10,675 nt of DNA from VBAS01 sp965652775 (GCA_965652775.1 CBFGXP010000137.1:1-10675); one strand, 5' to 3'; shown: positions 1 through 9,100, counted from the first letter of the stretch. Program-made: numbers and translations. Notes: generated from the letters alone by a model not told the origin.

Positions 1-3000
1 CGGAACTCAATGATATAAACACCGGCTCCTAATTTCGAACTACTGAAATCAAATCTTGTATAAGGAGCATTTGTTATTTCGTGTCGCTCCACTATTTTTT
101 TTCCATTCATATCGAGTACCGTTATTGTGATCGGCGTACTGGCATGTGGCATATTATAGGTAACAGAGAAAGCTCCATTTGTTGGATTCGGGTAAACAAA
201 CAAATTAGTGGTCGATAACGCTGTGAACGTTACAGCAGCAGTTGTATTCACACAACCATTCCCATCAGTAACTCTTACAGTGTATGTACCGAGATGGTGA
301 GCATCAACTGCATAAGAAGCACCGGTGATAGAAGGTTGGGCAACTCCGTTTAGGAACCACTGGTATGTAGCACCTGCCGATGTTGAACTAACCGTTAGCG
401 TCGTTACCATTCCCGGTCTCAGTGCTGTTTGACCGGCTGGATTTAATCCGAGACTTACAGTTGGCAATGGATTTACAGTAAGCGTTGCAGCGTTTGAATT
501 AACTGCGCCACATCCCGCGTTTGATAATACAAGGCGATAACGGTAACCGTTTTGAGATGGCTGAACATTCGTTAATGTCAATGTTGTCGTGTTGGCACCA
601 CTGATATCCGTCCAGGTTGTACCACCATTCGTACTTACCTGCCATTGTGCTGTTGTAATTGTACCTGTTGCCGCAGCGGTAAACGTAACACTACTGTTTT
701 GACATGTTGTTCTATTTGAAGGCTGCGTTGAGAACGAGACTGCGTTTTGAATCGTTAATGTTACCTGATTCGATGTTTTTGAAGGTGAACATGTTCCTGA
801 TATAACTACATCATAAATCCCTGCATCATTCGCAGTGGTCGAGCTAATTGTCAATGTAGCGGATGTCGCTCCAGATATATTTCCCCCATTTATAAGATTG
901 ACTCCATCCTTACTCCATTGATAAGTGAGCGCATCACCCGTTGCTACTACAGTCAATGTAGCATTTGAACCGAGGCACGCTGATTGATTAACTGGTTGAG
1001 TAGTTATAGTTGGAATTCCCAGCAAACTAAGTGTAGCAGCAATGGAAGGAAGTGAGCAGCCTCCTGTAACAAGCACATCATAATTACCTGCATTGGTTGT
1101 CGTAACCGCGTTAATTGTCAAGGTAGCGGAAGTCGCTCCGGCAATATTTCCTCCATTTGCAAGGTTAACACCGTCTTTGCGCCACTGATAAGTGAGTCCG
1201 GGTTCGGATGCTACAACTGTAAATGTAGCGTTGGTGCCAGGACAAATTAACTGGTTTTGTGGCTGCGATGTAATAGTGGGTGGCGGAGTAACTCCTAGTG
1301 TAGCAGCTGTTGAAATTATTACTGTACCGCAAACGGATGTTATTACTACGTCATAGTTTCCTGCATCGGTGTTGTCTACATTCGTAATTGTCAATGTGCC
1401 TGAAGTAGCTCCGGCAATATCTCCGCCATTTAGGAGATTAACACCTCCTTTCCGCCATTGATATGTAATCCCGTCGCCAGTGGCGCTTAATGTAAATGTT
1501 GCGGTAGAGCCGGTACAAACATTTTGACTCGCGGGTCCTGGTTGACTTAGCGTAACGGGGCAAGGTGTCTGAATTTTAACTGCATCCAAACTACAATTAT
1601 CACCAAAAGACGAGTGAAATTTGAATCCAACAAATATTATAGGCTGGTTACCTGCTGCCGCCGGTAAATCTATTTTTTTAAGCTTCCATTCTCTTGTCCC
1701 TCCGGGCAATGTTGGATCATAACGTGGTATAAAAGCGCCAGCATCAGACCAGGTAGTTCCATTCAGGGAATATTGCACCTGCACACCTTCCAATAGATAG
1801 GTACCCGAATTGTATGAAGTGCTATTTTCATTATACCAATAAAATTGAACTTCGACATTTGGTGCACCGGTTGTTACTATTGCTGGTGATACTAACCTCG
1901 TTTCATTGCCATTGGTAAAAGAAAAGGAGTTCCAATAAACATATCTTGTTCCCTCATTTGGAGTAGTTGGGGGATTACTGCTTGTTGCTTGAAAACTGAT
2001 ATTACTGGTACCAACTACATACTGTTGCGTCCAACAGCTCGGAAATACGTTCGTACCTGACGTATTAAATCCTTCGCTTACCGGTAACGTTAGGGCCGAT
2101 CCTGAAATATCAACCAATAAACCAGAAGAGTAGGCTTCTTCTGATGAACATCTTATCCTTCTTCTAAAGTAAGTGTCAGAAGTTATGATAGTTGTCAAAC
2201 TCTGGCTGGTCGCTCCGGCTATCGGATTCCAGGTAACATTGTCGACCGAAGATTCCCATTGGTAAGTCAGACCTGTGCCGAAAGTTGAACCGGTGACCGT
2301 AAGTGTATTAATGCCCGGACAAACAGTGCCTGACGGTCCGACTGTCGTTCCACCAGTAGGTGACCCGGTACACGGTCCGGGTGGAGAAAAGGTATACATA
2401 ACTCCGGCGCCGGGCCATAGAGTATTAGAATTATTTGCTGTGCTTGTGCTGGCTGTGTTAGCTGGAGTCGTCACCGAAATATAATTTGTTGGCACTATTC
2501 CGCTGATCCCAATGGAAGCACTTGAAGCTGGACCCCCTCCTGCCCCATACCTGAATTCAATCTTACCGTCCGATTCATATAGCCAGGCCTGCATCGTGGA
2601 ATTAGCAGCTCCTGTGGTGCTCCTTGGGACTGTAACAAACCATTGTACAATCAGGACACGATTAGGTGCACTTCCAGTTATCAAAGAACGCACTGAACCA
2701 TTATTACCGGTTGCTACGTCATCCCAAAAAAGAAACAATTTTGGAACGTTCGTAGCTGTTGTAATATTATTTGTAATCTGCGGAATGGCGGCAGGAGAAC
2801 CTAATTTAAGAAATCCGTCAGGTGACACTGAAAATTGTGTGTATCCTATATTTTCATAATTAAAAGTAAATCCTATGTCTTGAATAAAAGAAGTGGCATC
2901 ATCTGTCCCGGAATTTATAAGTATCGTTGATCCTGTCATTGGATTTAAAGTTCCAGTAGAAACTGAGAATGTATAAACATTAGCAGTCTGAGCTTTTAGG

Positions 3001-3059
3001 ACCGGATTAAAAAAGATAAATGAAAACAAACCAAAAAGCAGAAAGTAAATTTTTCTCAT
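1..3059 (-). CDS. Secreted multi-domain Ig-like adhesin-type protein with T9SS C-terminal sorting domain (3' end cut by window edge)
   Basis: The frame is open from the ATG at 3059 to the window edge (1019 codons, no stop); only the last few residues should be missing. Residues 1-24 form a signal peptide ending in KAQ. Residues ~25-220 are a beta-rich domain containing FLFWDDV, perhaps nidogen-like. An Ig-like domain follows at ~225-320, then a ~324-497 segment starting LPVSEGF with FPSCW and ending SLDAVKI, which resembles choice-of-anchor J/cleaved-adhesin domains. Five Ig-like domains (~499-950) follow; the first three share YQWxKxGVNLxNGG and AGxYDV, and the first four have paired cysteines. 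From ~952 comes VYPNPTNG and a typical T9SS type A sorting domain (TVLDMNGK, GVYIIEF). By family knowledge it is exported by Sec, then moved across the outer membrane by T9SS and held on the surface or released. The role as adhesin or binding protein is inferred; no catalytic domain is visible. Confidence 0.9.
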   Translation of the reverse strand, partial: MRKIYFLLFGLFSFIFFNPVLKAQTANVYTFSVSTGTLNPMTGSTILINSGTDDATSFIQDIGFTFNYENIGYTQFSVSPDGFLKLGSPAAIPQITNNITTATNVPKLFLFWDDVATGNNGSVRSLITGSAPNRVLIVQWFVTVPRSTTGAANSTMQAWLYESDGKIEFRYGAGGGPASSASIGISGIVPTNYISVTTPANTASTSTANNSNTLWPGAGVMYTFSPPGPCTGSPTGGTTVGPSGTVCPGINTLTVTGSTFGTGLTYQWESSVDNVTWNPIAGATSQSLTTIITSDTYFRRRIRCSSEEAYSSGLLVDISGSALTLPVSEGFNTSGTNVFPSCWTQQYVVGTSNISFQATSSNPPTTPNEGTRYVYWNSFSFTNGNETRLVSPAIVTTGAPNVEVQFYWYNENSTSYNSGTYLLEGVQVQYSLNGTTWSDAGAFIPRYDPTLPGGTREWKLKKIDLPAAAGNQPIIFVGFKFHSSFGDNCSLDAVKIQTPCPVTLSQPGPASQNVCTGSTATFTLSATGDGITYQWRKGGVNLLNGGDIAGATSGTLTITNVDNTDAGNYDVVITSVCGTVIISTAATLGVTPPPTITSQPQNQLICPGTNATFTVVASEPGLTYQWRKDGVNLANGGNIAGATSATLTINAVTTTNAGNYDVLVTGGCSLPSIAATLSLLGIPTITTQPVNQSACLGSNATLTVVATGDALTYQWSKDGVNLINGGNISGATSATLTISSTTANDAGIYDVVISGTCSPSKTSNQVTLTIQNAVSFSTQPSNRTTCQNSSVTFTAAATGTITTAQWQVSTNGGTTWTDISGANTTTLTLTNVQPSQNGYRYRLVLSNAGCGAVNSNAATLTVNPLPTVSLGLNPAGQTALRPGMVTTLTVSSTSAGATYQWFLNGVAQPSITGASYAVDAHHLGTYTVRVTDGNGCVNTTAAVTFTALSTTNLFVYPNPTNGAFSVTYNMPHASTPITITVLDMNGKKIVERHEITNAPYTRFDFSSSKLGAGVYIIEF
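749..1565 (-). repeat. Three tandem Ig-like domain repeats of about 270 bp
   Basis: Three consecutive Ig-like units inside the large secreted protein are similar at the DNA level. On the plus strand the matching block around CATCATAA/GTCATAG plus CCTGCAT recurs near 809, 1076 and 1350, and a GATAAGTGAG/GATATGTAAT block recurs near 920, 1185 and 1458, giving a period of about 267-273 bp. The units are diverged, not identical, and each keeps the open frame. This fits domain duplication within the gene. The later Ig-like domains towards position 210 are more divergent. Confidence 0.75.
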
Positions 3060-3544
3060 ATACAGTTTATTTAAAATTATGTTCTCCAACCTTAATAAAA
3101 TACTACTGACAGCAATATATCATATTGATTCTTGCCATTTCACGTAGCTTTTATTTTTGCTAATTGCTGTATTACCTTAATTGAACCCGTTGTAAATGCA
3201 AACTTGAATAAAGATTTTGAGCCGGATAAGAAAATAAAAGCTTCGGGAAGCAGGTTTTCTTTTATATTTCTTGATATACTGGAATAGTCCCTTTTGGTAA
3301 AAAGGTAGAAAACTGACATAGGCAGTTAGTTGTTTTGGTATTAAAAAAATAAGCGTTAGTTACGACGACCTAAGTTAGGGTTTTTTTCATAATCCGAACA
3401 AAAGCACTGAAAAAAACCCAGGGGTGTTTTCTATTCGATCTGAATACGTTTATTTCCTATGATATACAAAGGTTTTGCTAATGATTATCGACATATGAAA
3501 TAATTAGATTTTTTACCCGTTTTAATGACCGGAGACATTGGAAA
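3060..3544. other. Divergent intergenic region (485 bp) without a supported gene
   Basis: This spacer separates the two outward-facing genes starting at 3059 (minus) and 3545 (plus), so it should hold both promoters. I found no close match to the Bacteroidota TTTG / TAnnTTTG promoter pair with the usual spacing on either side. TAGATTTT at 3505-3512 is a near match for the -7 element, but the nearest TTTG (3474-3477) lies 27 bases upstream, too far. Visible structure: an 8-bp inverted repeat ACAGCAAT/ATTGCTGT (3109-3116, 3163-3170) enclosing CAATAT-ATC-ATATTG (3113-3127); GCTTC-GG-GAAGC followed by a T-rich tract (3240-3262); and a perfect 12-bp inverted repeat at 3378-3419. Only very short open frames occur here, and none looks like a gene. 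Confidence 0.6.
3378..3419. repeat. Perfect 12-bp inverted repeat with 18-nt loop
   Basis: The left arm GGGTTTTTTTCA (3378-3389) and right arm TGAAAAAAACCC (3408-3419) are exact reverse complements, separated by 18 bases. A second small palindrome, CCTAA-G-TTAGG (3369-3379), overlaps the left arm's outer end. The repeat lies between two divergent genes, about 320 bp upstream of the minus-strand gene and 125 bp upstream of the plus-strand gene. It could be a bidirectional terminator-like hairpin, an operator, or chance in AT-rich DNA. Neither flanking gene ends here, so a terminator would imply an unseen transcript. Confidence 0.6.
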
Positions 3545-4639
3545 ATGCTATATAAAAAAAGATCCTTTTTTAGCTTAACAAGTTTGCTTTTTTTGCTTAC
3601 TTTTTTTTCAAATTTATCTTTTGGTCAAATGATCACCGGCGTATGGAAAGGAAAGATCAATAAGAAAAAAACCGAGCTTAAAATAATTCAAAAAGGAGAT
3701 AGCCTTCTTGGCACTTCTTATTACTACGAATCAGAAACCAACTATCGCCGTTATTCGATCAAAGGTTATTTTGATCCAAATACAAACCAGGCTGTTTGGT
3801 GGGATGATCAATTGCTGGAAGAAAAAACCGGCAAATTCAGTGTAAGCACGCCGGGCAAGGTCCCCTACCTATCATCTGCAGACTTTAATTGCCCCGGCAG
3901 TGATAAAATGTTTTTAGAAGGGGATGCTTCATTAAAAAATAGAAAAGAATCGATACAGGGGCCGGTTCATCTTGAAAAAACTAATGAAACTATTTTTCCT
4001 GATGAATGGGATTTTATAATTGACAATTATACTTCCGGCGCCAGCGATCCTTATTACATTGACAGCATCTCGTCAATTGCATCAGCGCCGATTCCAATCA
4101 TTGAAGAAAGGATCACGCAGCCCAAACAAAATGATCCCCCGGTTAAAAGAAATGAACCTGTAAAAATAAATACTATACCTGCGCAAAAAACTGAAACTGT
4201 AAAGGTTTCGGAACTACCAAAGCCTGAACAAAAATTAAATATCAAAAAAACTATTGAAGAAGAATTTAAAATACGAGAAAAGGTGATTGCTGCAGATATT
4301 CCGCTTGCCGGTGATTCTATTGAACTCCGTTTCTATGATAATGCCGAGATCGATGGTGATTCAATTTCGCTTTTCTTAAATAATAAGCTACTATTTCAAC
4401 ATATAAGACTTACCGGTTCGGCCTATACTATCAAATTACCCATAAATGAACTCAATGATAACAATGAACTGGTGATGGTGGCAGAAAATCTTGGATCTAT
4501 TCCTCCTAACACATCATACATGCTGGCAATAGTTGATAACAAAAGATATGAAGCAATGCTGAGAAGCACTGAAAACAGCAGCGCAGTTATTAAGCTCACA
4601 AAGCCAAAAGATCAAACAAATAATGCTATTAGAAACTAA
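3545..4639 (+). CDS. Exported two-domain protein of unknown function
   Basis: The 364-residue product begins with a basic, Phe/Leu-rich signal peptide (residues 1-28, ending SFGQ). Residues ~29-160 open with MITGVWKGKI and read as a small beta-rich, lipocalin-like domain with GDSLLGTSYYY and an aromatic VWW. Residues ~161-255 are a low-complexity linker rich in Pro, Lys and Glu. Residues ~256-352 form a second beta-rich module with IELRFYDNAEIDGDSISLFL and AENLGSIPPNTSYMLAI. I recall that this module recurs at the C-terminus of many Bacteroidota exported proteins, but I know no established function for it. The Asp-rich DNAEIDGDSI stretch could bind a metal; this is inference. The ATG at 3545 gives a complete signal peptide directly. 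The gene's last 11 bases overlap the end of the convergent EEP gene. There is no T9SS sorting domain, so the product is probably periplasmic. Confidence 0.85.
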   Translation: MLYKKRSFFSLTSLLFLLTFFSNLSFGQMITGVWKGKINKKKTELKIIQKGDSLLGTSYYYESETNYRRYSIKGYFDPNTNQAVWWDDQLLEEKTGKFSVSTPGKVPYLSSADFNCPGSDKMFLEGDASLKNRKESIQGPVHLEKTNETIFPDEWDFIIDNYTSGASDPYYIDSISSIASAPIPIIEERITQPKQNDPPVKRNEPVKINTIPAQKTETVKVSELPKPEQKLNIKKTIEEEFKIREKVIAADIPLAGDSIELRFYDNAEIDGDSISLFLNNKLLFQHIRLTGSAYTIKLPINELNDNNELVMVAENLGSIPPNTSYMLAIVDNKRYEAMLRSTENSSAVIKLTKPKDQTNNAIRN

Positions 4640-5471
4640 GTTTTGCAAACACAGGGAAATGATCAGATGAAAATCTGCCTCCCCATGTTTGTGAAAGTGT
4701 CGCATGCTGCTTCACTTTCCATTTTCCTTTCAAAAAAATAAAGTCTATCGGTTCATTGTCTCTTTCTTTTGAACCAAATCCATTAAAAGTTCCAATAGGA
4801 CCGTAATGAGGCATAGCACTTACTTCCTTACTATCAATAAAACGATCGGCATCATTTGCATCAACTAAAATTTTGATCGGCTCCTCAGATGGCTTTGCAT
4901 TAAAATCACCTGTGATGATAACAGGGTTCTTACCCGCAATGGCTTTTACTTTTTGCTTTAATAATTTGGCGCTTTCACGTCTTGCCTCCTGGCCTATATG
5001 ATCAAAATGCGTATTGAAAACAAAGAATATTTTCTTATTTGCTTTGTCCTGAAACTTAGCCCATGTCGAGATCCTCGTAATATTCGCATCCCAACCTTTA
5101 CTACCCGGTACTTCGGGTGTAAGTGATAGCCAGAAAGTGGATGATTGTATTAATTTCAATCTTGCAGTATCATAGAAAATCGCAGAATACTCCCCTTTTG
5201 TTTTGCCATCATCACGGGCAACCCCGGTAAATTTAAAGCGTGGCAGCAATTGACTTAAGTCTATCATTTGTTCATGTAATGCTTCCTGCACACCAACTAT
5301 GTGTGCATTGTGAAACTGTATTTGTGAAGCAGCATTATCTTTCCTGTATGGCCATGCATTCAAACTATCATTCTTTGTATTATACCGGATGTTAAACGTC
5401 ATTACATTCAACTCCTGTGATTGAATAGTGATAGAAACTATGAAACTGATGGCGATAAAAAACTTTCTCAT
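4629..5471 (-). CDS. Exported endonuclease/exonuclease/phosphatase (EEP) family protein
   Basis: The 280-residue product has a signal peptide (1 to about 19, IQSQ) followed by a full EEP fold of the DNase I/sphingomyelinase/phosphatase superfamily. The metal and catalytic landmarks appear in order: Asn27 in MTFNIR, Glu63 in VQEA, the TRISTWAKF strand around 132-140, Asn153 and His155 in FNTHFDH, Asp189 and Asn191 in GDFNA, Asp243 in IDFIF, and Asp270-His271 in SSDHFPV. All the residues needed for Mg2+-dependent phosphoester cleavage seem present, so it is probably active. The substrate (nucleic acid, phospholipid head group or sugar phosphate) cannot be told from sequence. Length is normal for small secreted Bacteroidota EEP enzymes. 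It starts at ATG 5471 and stops with TAA at 4629-4631, inside the end of the convergent gene. It is divergent from the SET gene across 159 bp. Confidence 0.92.
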   Translation of the reverse strand: MRKFFIAISFIVSITIQSQELNVMTFNIRYNTKNDSLNAWPYRKDNAASQIQFHNAHIVGVQEALHEQMIDLSQLLPRFKFTGVARDDGKTKGEYSAIFYDTARLKLIQSSTFWLSLTPEVPGSKGWDANITRISTWAKFQDKANKKIFFVFNTHFDHIGQEARRESAKLLKQKVKAIAGKNPVIITGDFNAKPSEEPIKILVDANDADRFIDSKEVSAMPHYGPIGTFNGFGSKERDNEPIDFIFLKGKWKVKQHATLSQTWGGRFSSDHFPVFAKLSF

Positions 5472-5556
5472 ATACTTATTGATTGGTTATTTCAAATGAT
5501 CGTTAGCAAAGGAATAAAGTTTAATCCACGTTTAGTTAACATTTTAACGAATATAG

Positions 5557-5587
5557 TTTGTTGTTTTATTTATTATATATAATTTCA
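5557..5587 (+). promoter_or_regulatory. Possible Bacteroidota-type promoter for the SET-domain gene
   Basis: TTTG at 5557-5560 is followed after 19 bases by TAATTTCA (5580-5587), a partial match to the Bacteroidota -33 TTTG / -7 TAnnTTTG pattern. It ends 43 bases before the ATG at 5631. Spacing fits; the -7 element matches only 4 of its 6 fixed bases. The DNA is very AT-rich here, so the match may be chance. Confidence 0.25.
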
Positions 5588-5630
5588 TTGTACCATTATT
5601 TTCTATAATTAAAATACTTACTAACCATTT

Positions 5631-6146
5631 ATGAAAGTAAACCCCGCTACAAGTAAAGACTACGATATCGTAGCCAATCACCAATTTGCAGAAATAAGAA
5701 AAGACCGCGAAACAGGTCAGCAAGTTTTATTTGCATTAAAAAGTTTTAGAAAAGGAGAAAAGATCAGTCCATTAGGCGCTGCCTTTGTTTCTGACAAACC
5801 TTCTTATTTAACTGTTCAAACAAGCAATAAAACACATATTGCTTTGCATCCTTATTTCCTGCAATACATTAATCATGGTTGCAATCCAAACTGTTTCTTT
5901 GACACCAGTAAAATGGAAGTAACCGCTTTGCGCGATATCGCAGAAGGTGAAGAGTTCACTTTCTTTTATCCTTCCACTGAATGGAATATGGCAAGCCCTT
6001 TTCAATGCTATTGCAACCAGCCTGGTTGCCTTGGATTCATTAATGGCGCAGCACATATCCCCGAAGAAATACTCAAACGTTACAAACTGAGTGATTTCAT
6101 TAAAAGAAAAGTTCAGTATCGCCAACGCAAGTTGAAAAGAGCTTAA
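5631..6146 (+). CDS. SET-domain protein, probable protein-lysine methyltransferase
   Basis: The 171-residue product is a compact SET protein without signal peptide, so cytoplasmic. Residues ~15-50 hold the first SET strands, with an ALKSFRKGEKI turn. The signature NHGCNPN spans 81-87, followed by VTALRDIAEGEEFTFFY (97-113), whose Tyr113 takes the place of the conserved catalytic-site tyrosine. A post-SET cluster CYCNQPGCLG follows, with Cys126, Cys128 and Cys133; with Cys84 these could form the single zinc site known from post-SET enzymes. The tail (157-171) is strongly basic. By family, it would transfer methyl groups from S-adenosylmethionine to lysine in a protein; the target is unknown. 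SET proteins are mainly eukaryotic, but sporadic bacterial members exist. ATG 5631 is the only sensible start. It stops one base before the end of the convergent tricorn-like gene. Confidence 0.9.
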   Translation: MKVNPATSKDYDIVANHQFAEIRKDRETGQQVLFALKSFRKGEKISPLGAAFVSDKPSYLTVQTSNKTHIALHPYFLQYINHGCNPNCFFDTSKMEVTALRDIAEGEEFTFFYPSTEWNMASPFQCYCNQPGCLGFINGAAHIPEEILKRYKLSDFIKRKVQYRQRKLKRA

Positions 6147-6147
6147 G

Positions 6148-9100
6148 CTATTTCAATTGTTTCAGAATTTCCTCGATTGCTTTATCGAGTTGCGGGTCAC
6201 GACCGTTTAGCTTATCGTCAAAACTATTGATGACAAGAATATCCGGTTGAACGCCACTCATCTCCATATCTTTCCCGTCAAGCGTATAACAACCCCATGC
6301 CGGCATCCGGACATTTGAGCCATCAACCAAACCGATCCCGCTGGTAAAGATTATCCACCGATAGGTTTCATTACCTACGATCTTTCCAAGTTTTAATGCC
6401 TTGAAACCCTGCGAGGTCATTTCTGCATCACTTAGTGATTGTTCATTTATCAATAAAACGATTGGTTTATCAGCAGGAGCAAAATTTGATTGAGGCGCTA
6501 ACTGCCCTTCACGGTATTTCCATTTTAAATAACTACGCTGGCTTAAAAACTTCAACACTTCATCATGCACGTTGCCACCGGTGTTGTAGCGCAGGTCAAA
6601 TATCAACGCCTCCTTTTTATTTAGTTCCTGGGTCATATCAATTACAAACTGATCAAGCTCAAACTGACCCATATTTTTCATATAGCCATAGGCAATCCGG
6701 CCTTTCCCTTTTTCTTCCACTCTCTTCTGGTTATTGTCAACCCATTCATCATAAAGGTTAGCGAACAATGTTGCCTGTGGATGGATCTTAATATTCACCA
6801 TTTGTCCATTGCGGTTAAAGGTTAGTCTTAACTCCCTGTCTCTTGAAGGAACGGTGAAATAATAATTCCGATCCATTCTTTTGTCAACTTCGTCATCGTT
6901 CACCCTTACTAAGACATCGCCCGGCTTAATATCAATAGCCTTTCTATCAGCAACCGACCGTCGGGCTATATATTTTACTTTATATGGCTCATCATTTTCA
7001 AAAATGATCCCGGTTTCCATAGTCTGATTCTGCAAAGCAATAGTTTCATCAGCGCCGAACGTTCCAAAACCCTGGTGCGAAGAATTTAACTCGCCAAGCA
7101 GGTCGTTGAGCATAGTTCTCAGGTCTGCACGGGTATTTAAATAAGGCAGAAACTGTTTGTAGTAATCCCTGGTTTTCGTCCAGTCTATTCCATGAAACTT
7201 ATCATCATAATAGCCTTCTTCCATCTGTGCCCAGGCCTCATAAAACATTTGTGTAAATTCTTCTGAAAGATTTCTCCTGAATGTATAGCTGATGGCTATA
7301 GGATCTACCTTGTTGGCATCAAGATTCAGCTTATTGAGATTTCCATTGAACAGTACATATAATTTGTCGGCCACTTCAACAATATCAAAGCCAAAACTAT
7401 TATCGGTATTTGCGATCTTCTCCGTTTTGTTTTGTTCAAAGGGCTCGATCACTGTTTTCCAGAGTGCATTCCTTCCCTCACCATGATTGCTGGTATATAA
7501 AACAGTTGTCTTATCCCCTTTTTGGTAAACTGCCTGCAGGAAATGTGCCCCGATCGCAGGACTTATTTGCTCTAATCTTTCCATGATCAGATCCATATCA
7601 ATTACCAAGGATTTTGAAGAATCAACCGGTGCAGCTTTTTTAGTAGTGTCTTTTTTTTCTTCTTTAAATAGTTCATTGTATTTATCGAGCCGATAGGGTT
7701 CATCCAGTTTTTCCAATGGTAAACGATAGACTCTTGCATTCGCCATTCCAAAAGGATATGAAGGTCTTAAACGCTGTGAAGTGAAATAAATGTATTTTCC
7801 ATCGCCTGACCAGATAGGTCCTGCTTCGGTAACACCCGTATTGGTAAGATTGGTTGCTTTACCTTGTTTAATGTTATAAACAAAAATATCCTCTTCAAAA
7901 TTCCTTTTTGCTGTAAACAATACATACTCATCATTAGGAGAAAAACCCGGGTCACTGTTTTGAAAAGCCCATATCTCATCTTTCACGATCGTTTTGCTTT
8001 GCAATGTTTTCAGATCCATCAGCCGCACTTCATCACGACCACTCAGGTAAACGGCCTGTGTTCTTTTCTTATTAAGCACAATGCTGCGGTTATTTCGTTT
8101 ATCAGTTGTTAGTTGCTTCGGTGAAACGTTAGTGTCAGCTCTTGCCGTAAACCAGTTGTAATACCCATCAGCAGCCGTTTGGCTAAACAGCAAGGTCCTA
8201 TTGTCACTTAACCATTTAACCTCACTTACTCTTTCTGCGTTGCCACGGTTTACCTGCTGAATGAATTTACCTTCCACATCACTTACAAATAATTCACCTC
8301 TTGAAATAAAAGCCAGTTTTTTACCATCAGCAGAAATGTCATACTCTTCAATATTTCCCCGTACTTCAAAATCTTTTTCTTTTGGCAATATATTGTTCCG
8401 GATAATTGAAATGTCCATTTTTTTTGCATTGCCTGTTTTTACATCATAAAGCCAAAGCTGATAATCCTTCTCAAAAACAACTTTCCCGCCATTGGCATTT
8501 ACCTGGGGAGTTTTAATTGATGAAGAAAACTTTGTCAATTCTTTCTTCTTCCCGTTATCAAGTGTATACAGGTTGTATTCGCCATTTGCTTCATCAGAAA
8601 TAAAATACATGTTGCCAGCTTTATCGATCGTTATGGCAAAGTCTTTTCCTTCCCAATCGGTGTACTTCTTATGTTGTTTTGTTTTGAAACTATAAGACTG
8701 AATATCGGGATTGAATGGACCTTTGTATCTTTTACGCTGCGCCTGGTTGCTGCTTTCCCATGTATCATTAAAAAATATTTCCCCCGATGTTGGATGCTCA
8801 ATCAAATTATGATCATACTGGAAAAAATAGTTACCAAATACACGTTGAGGTGTGCCGCCATCGACGCTTACTTTAAATCCTGCAACCTGGCCCATCCTAT
8901 TGCTGTTAAAATAAATTGATCTTGAATCCCAGCTCCAGCTTGTTACTTCATCATTACTGCTGTGATAAGTGATCTGTTTTACATCGCCGCCATTTACTGG
9001 CATGATATAAATATCACCATTACCATATTGTCTTCCGGTAAATGCTATCCATTTTCCATCTGGCGAAACACGGGGTGAAGTTTCATAACCCTGCATAGCG

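Noticed and set aside
2275..2859. Two plus-strand open frames (GTG at 2275, 69 codons; ATG at 2512, 115 codons)
   Set aside because: Both lie antisense to the large secreted protein, whose frame has clear Ig-like and N-terminal domain content through the same bases. Their translations look like shadows.
3459..3503. 14-codon plus-strand frame just upstream of the gene at 3545
   Set aside because: It is too short to support, with no ribosome-binding signal or leader-peptide character such as runs of one amino acid.
5408..5426. TTCAACTCCTGTGATTGAA, resembling the palindromes after leuS
   Set aside because: It lies inside the EEP signal peptide codons, has only 5-bp arms, and is explained by coding sequence.
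5808..6125. Minus-strand open frame of 105 codons opposite the SET gene
   Set aside because: The SET signature motifs are on the plus strand in this stretch; the antisense product has no recognisable features.
6435..6761. Plus-strand open frame of 108 codons opposite the tricorn-like gene
   Set aside because: It is antisense to the peptidase core between Ser950 and the oxyanion segment; its product is not protein-like.
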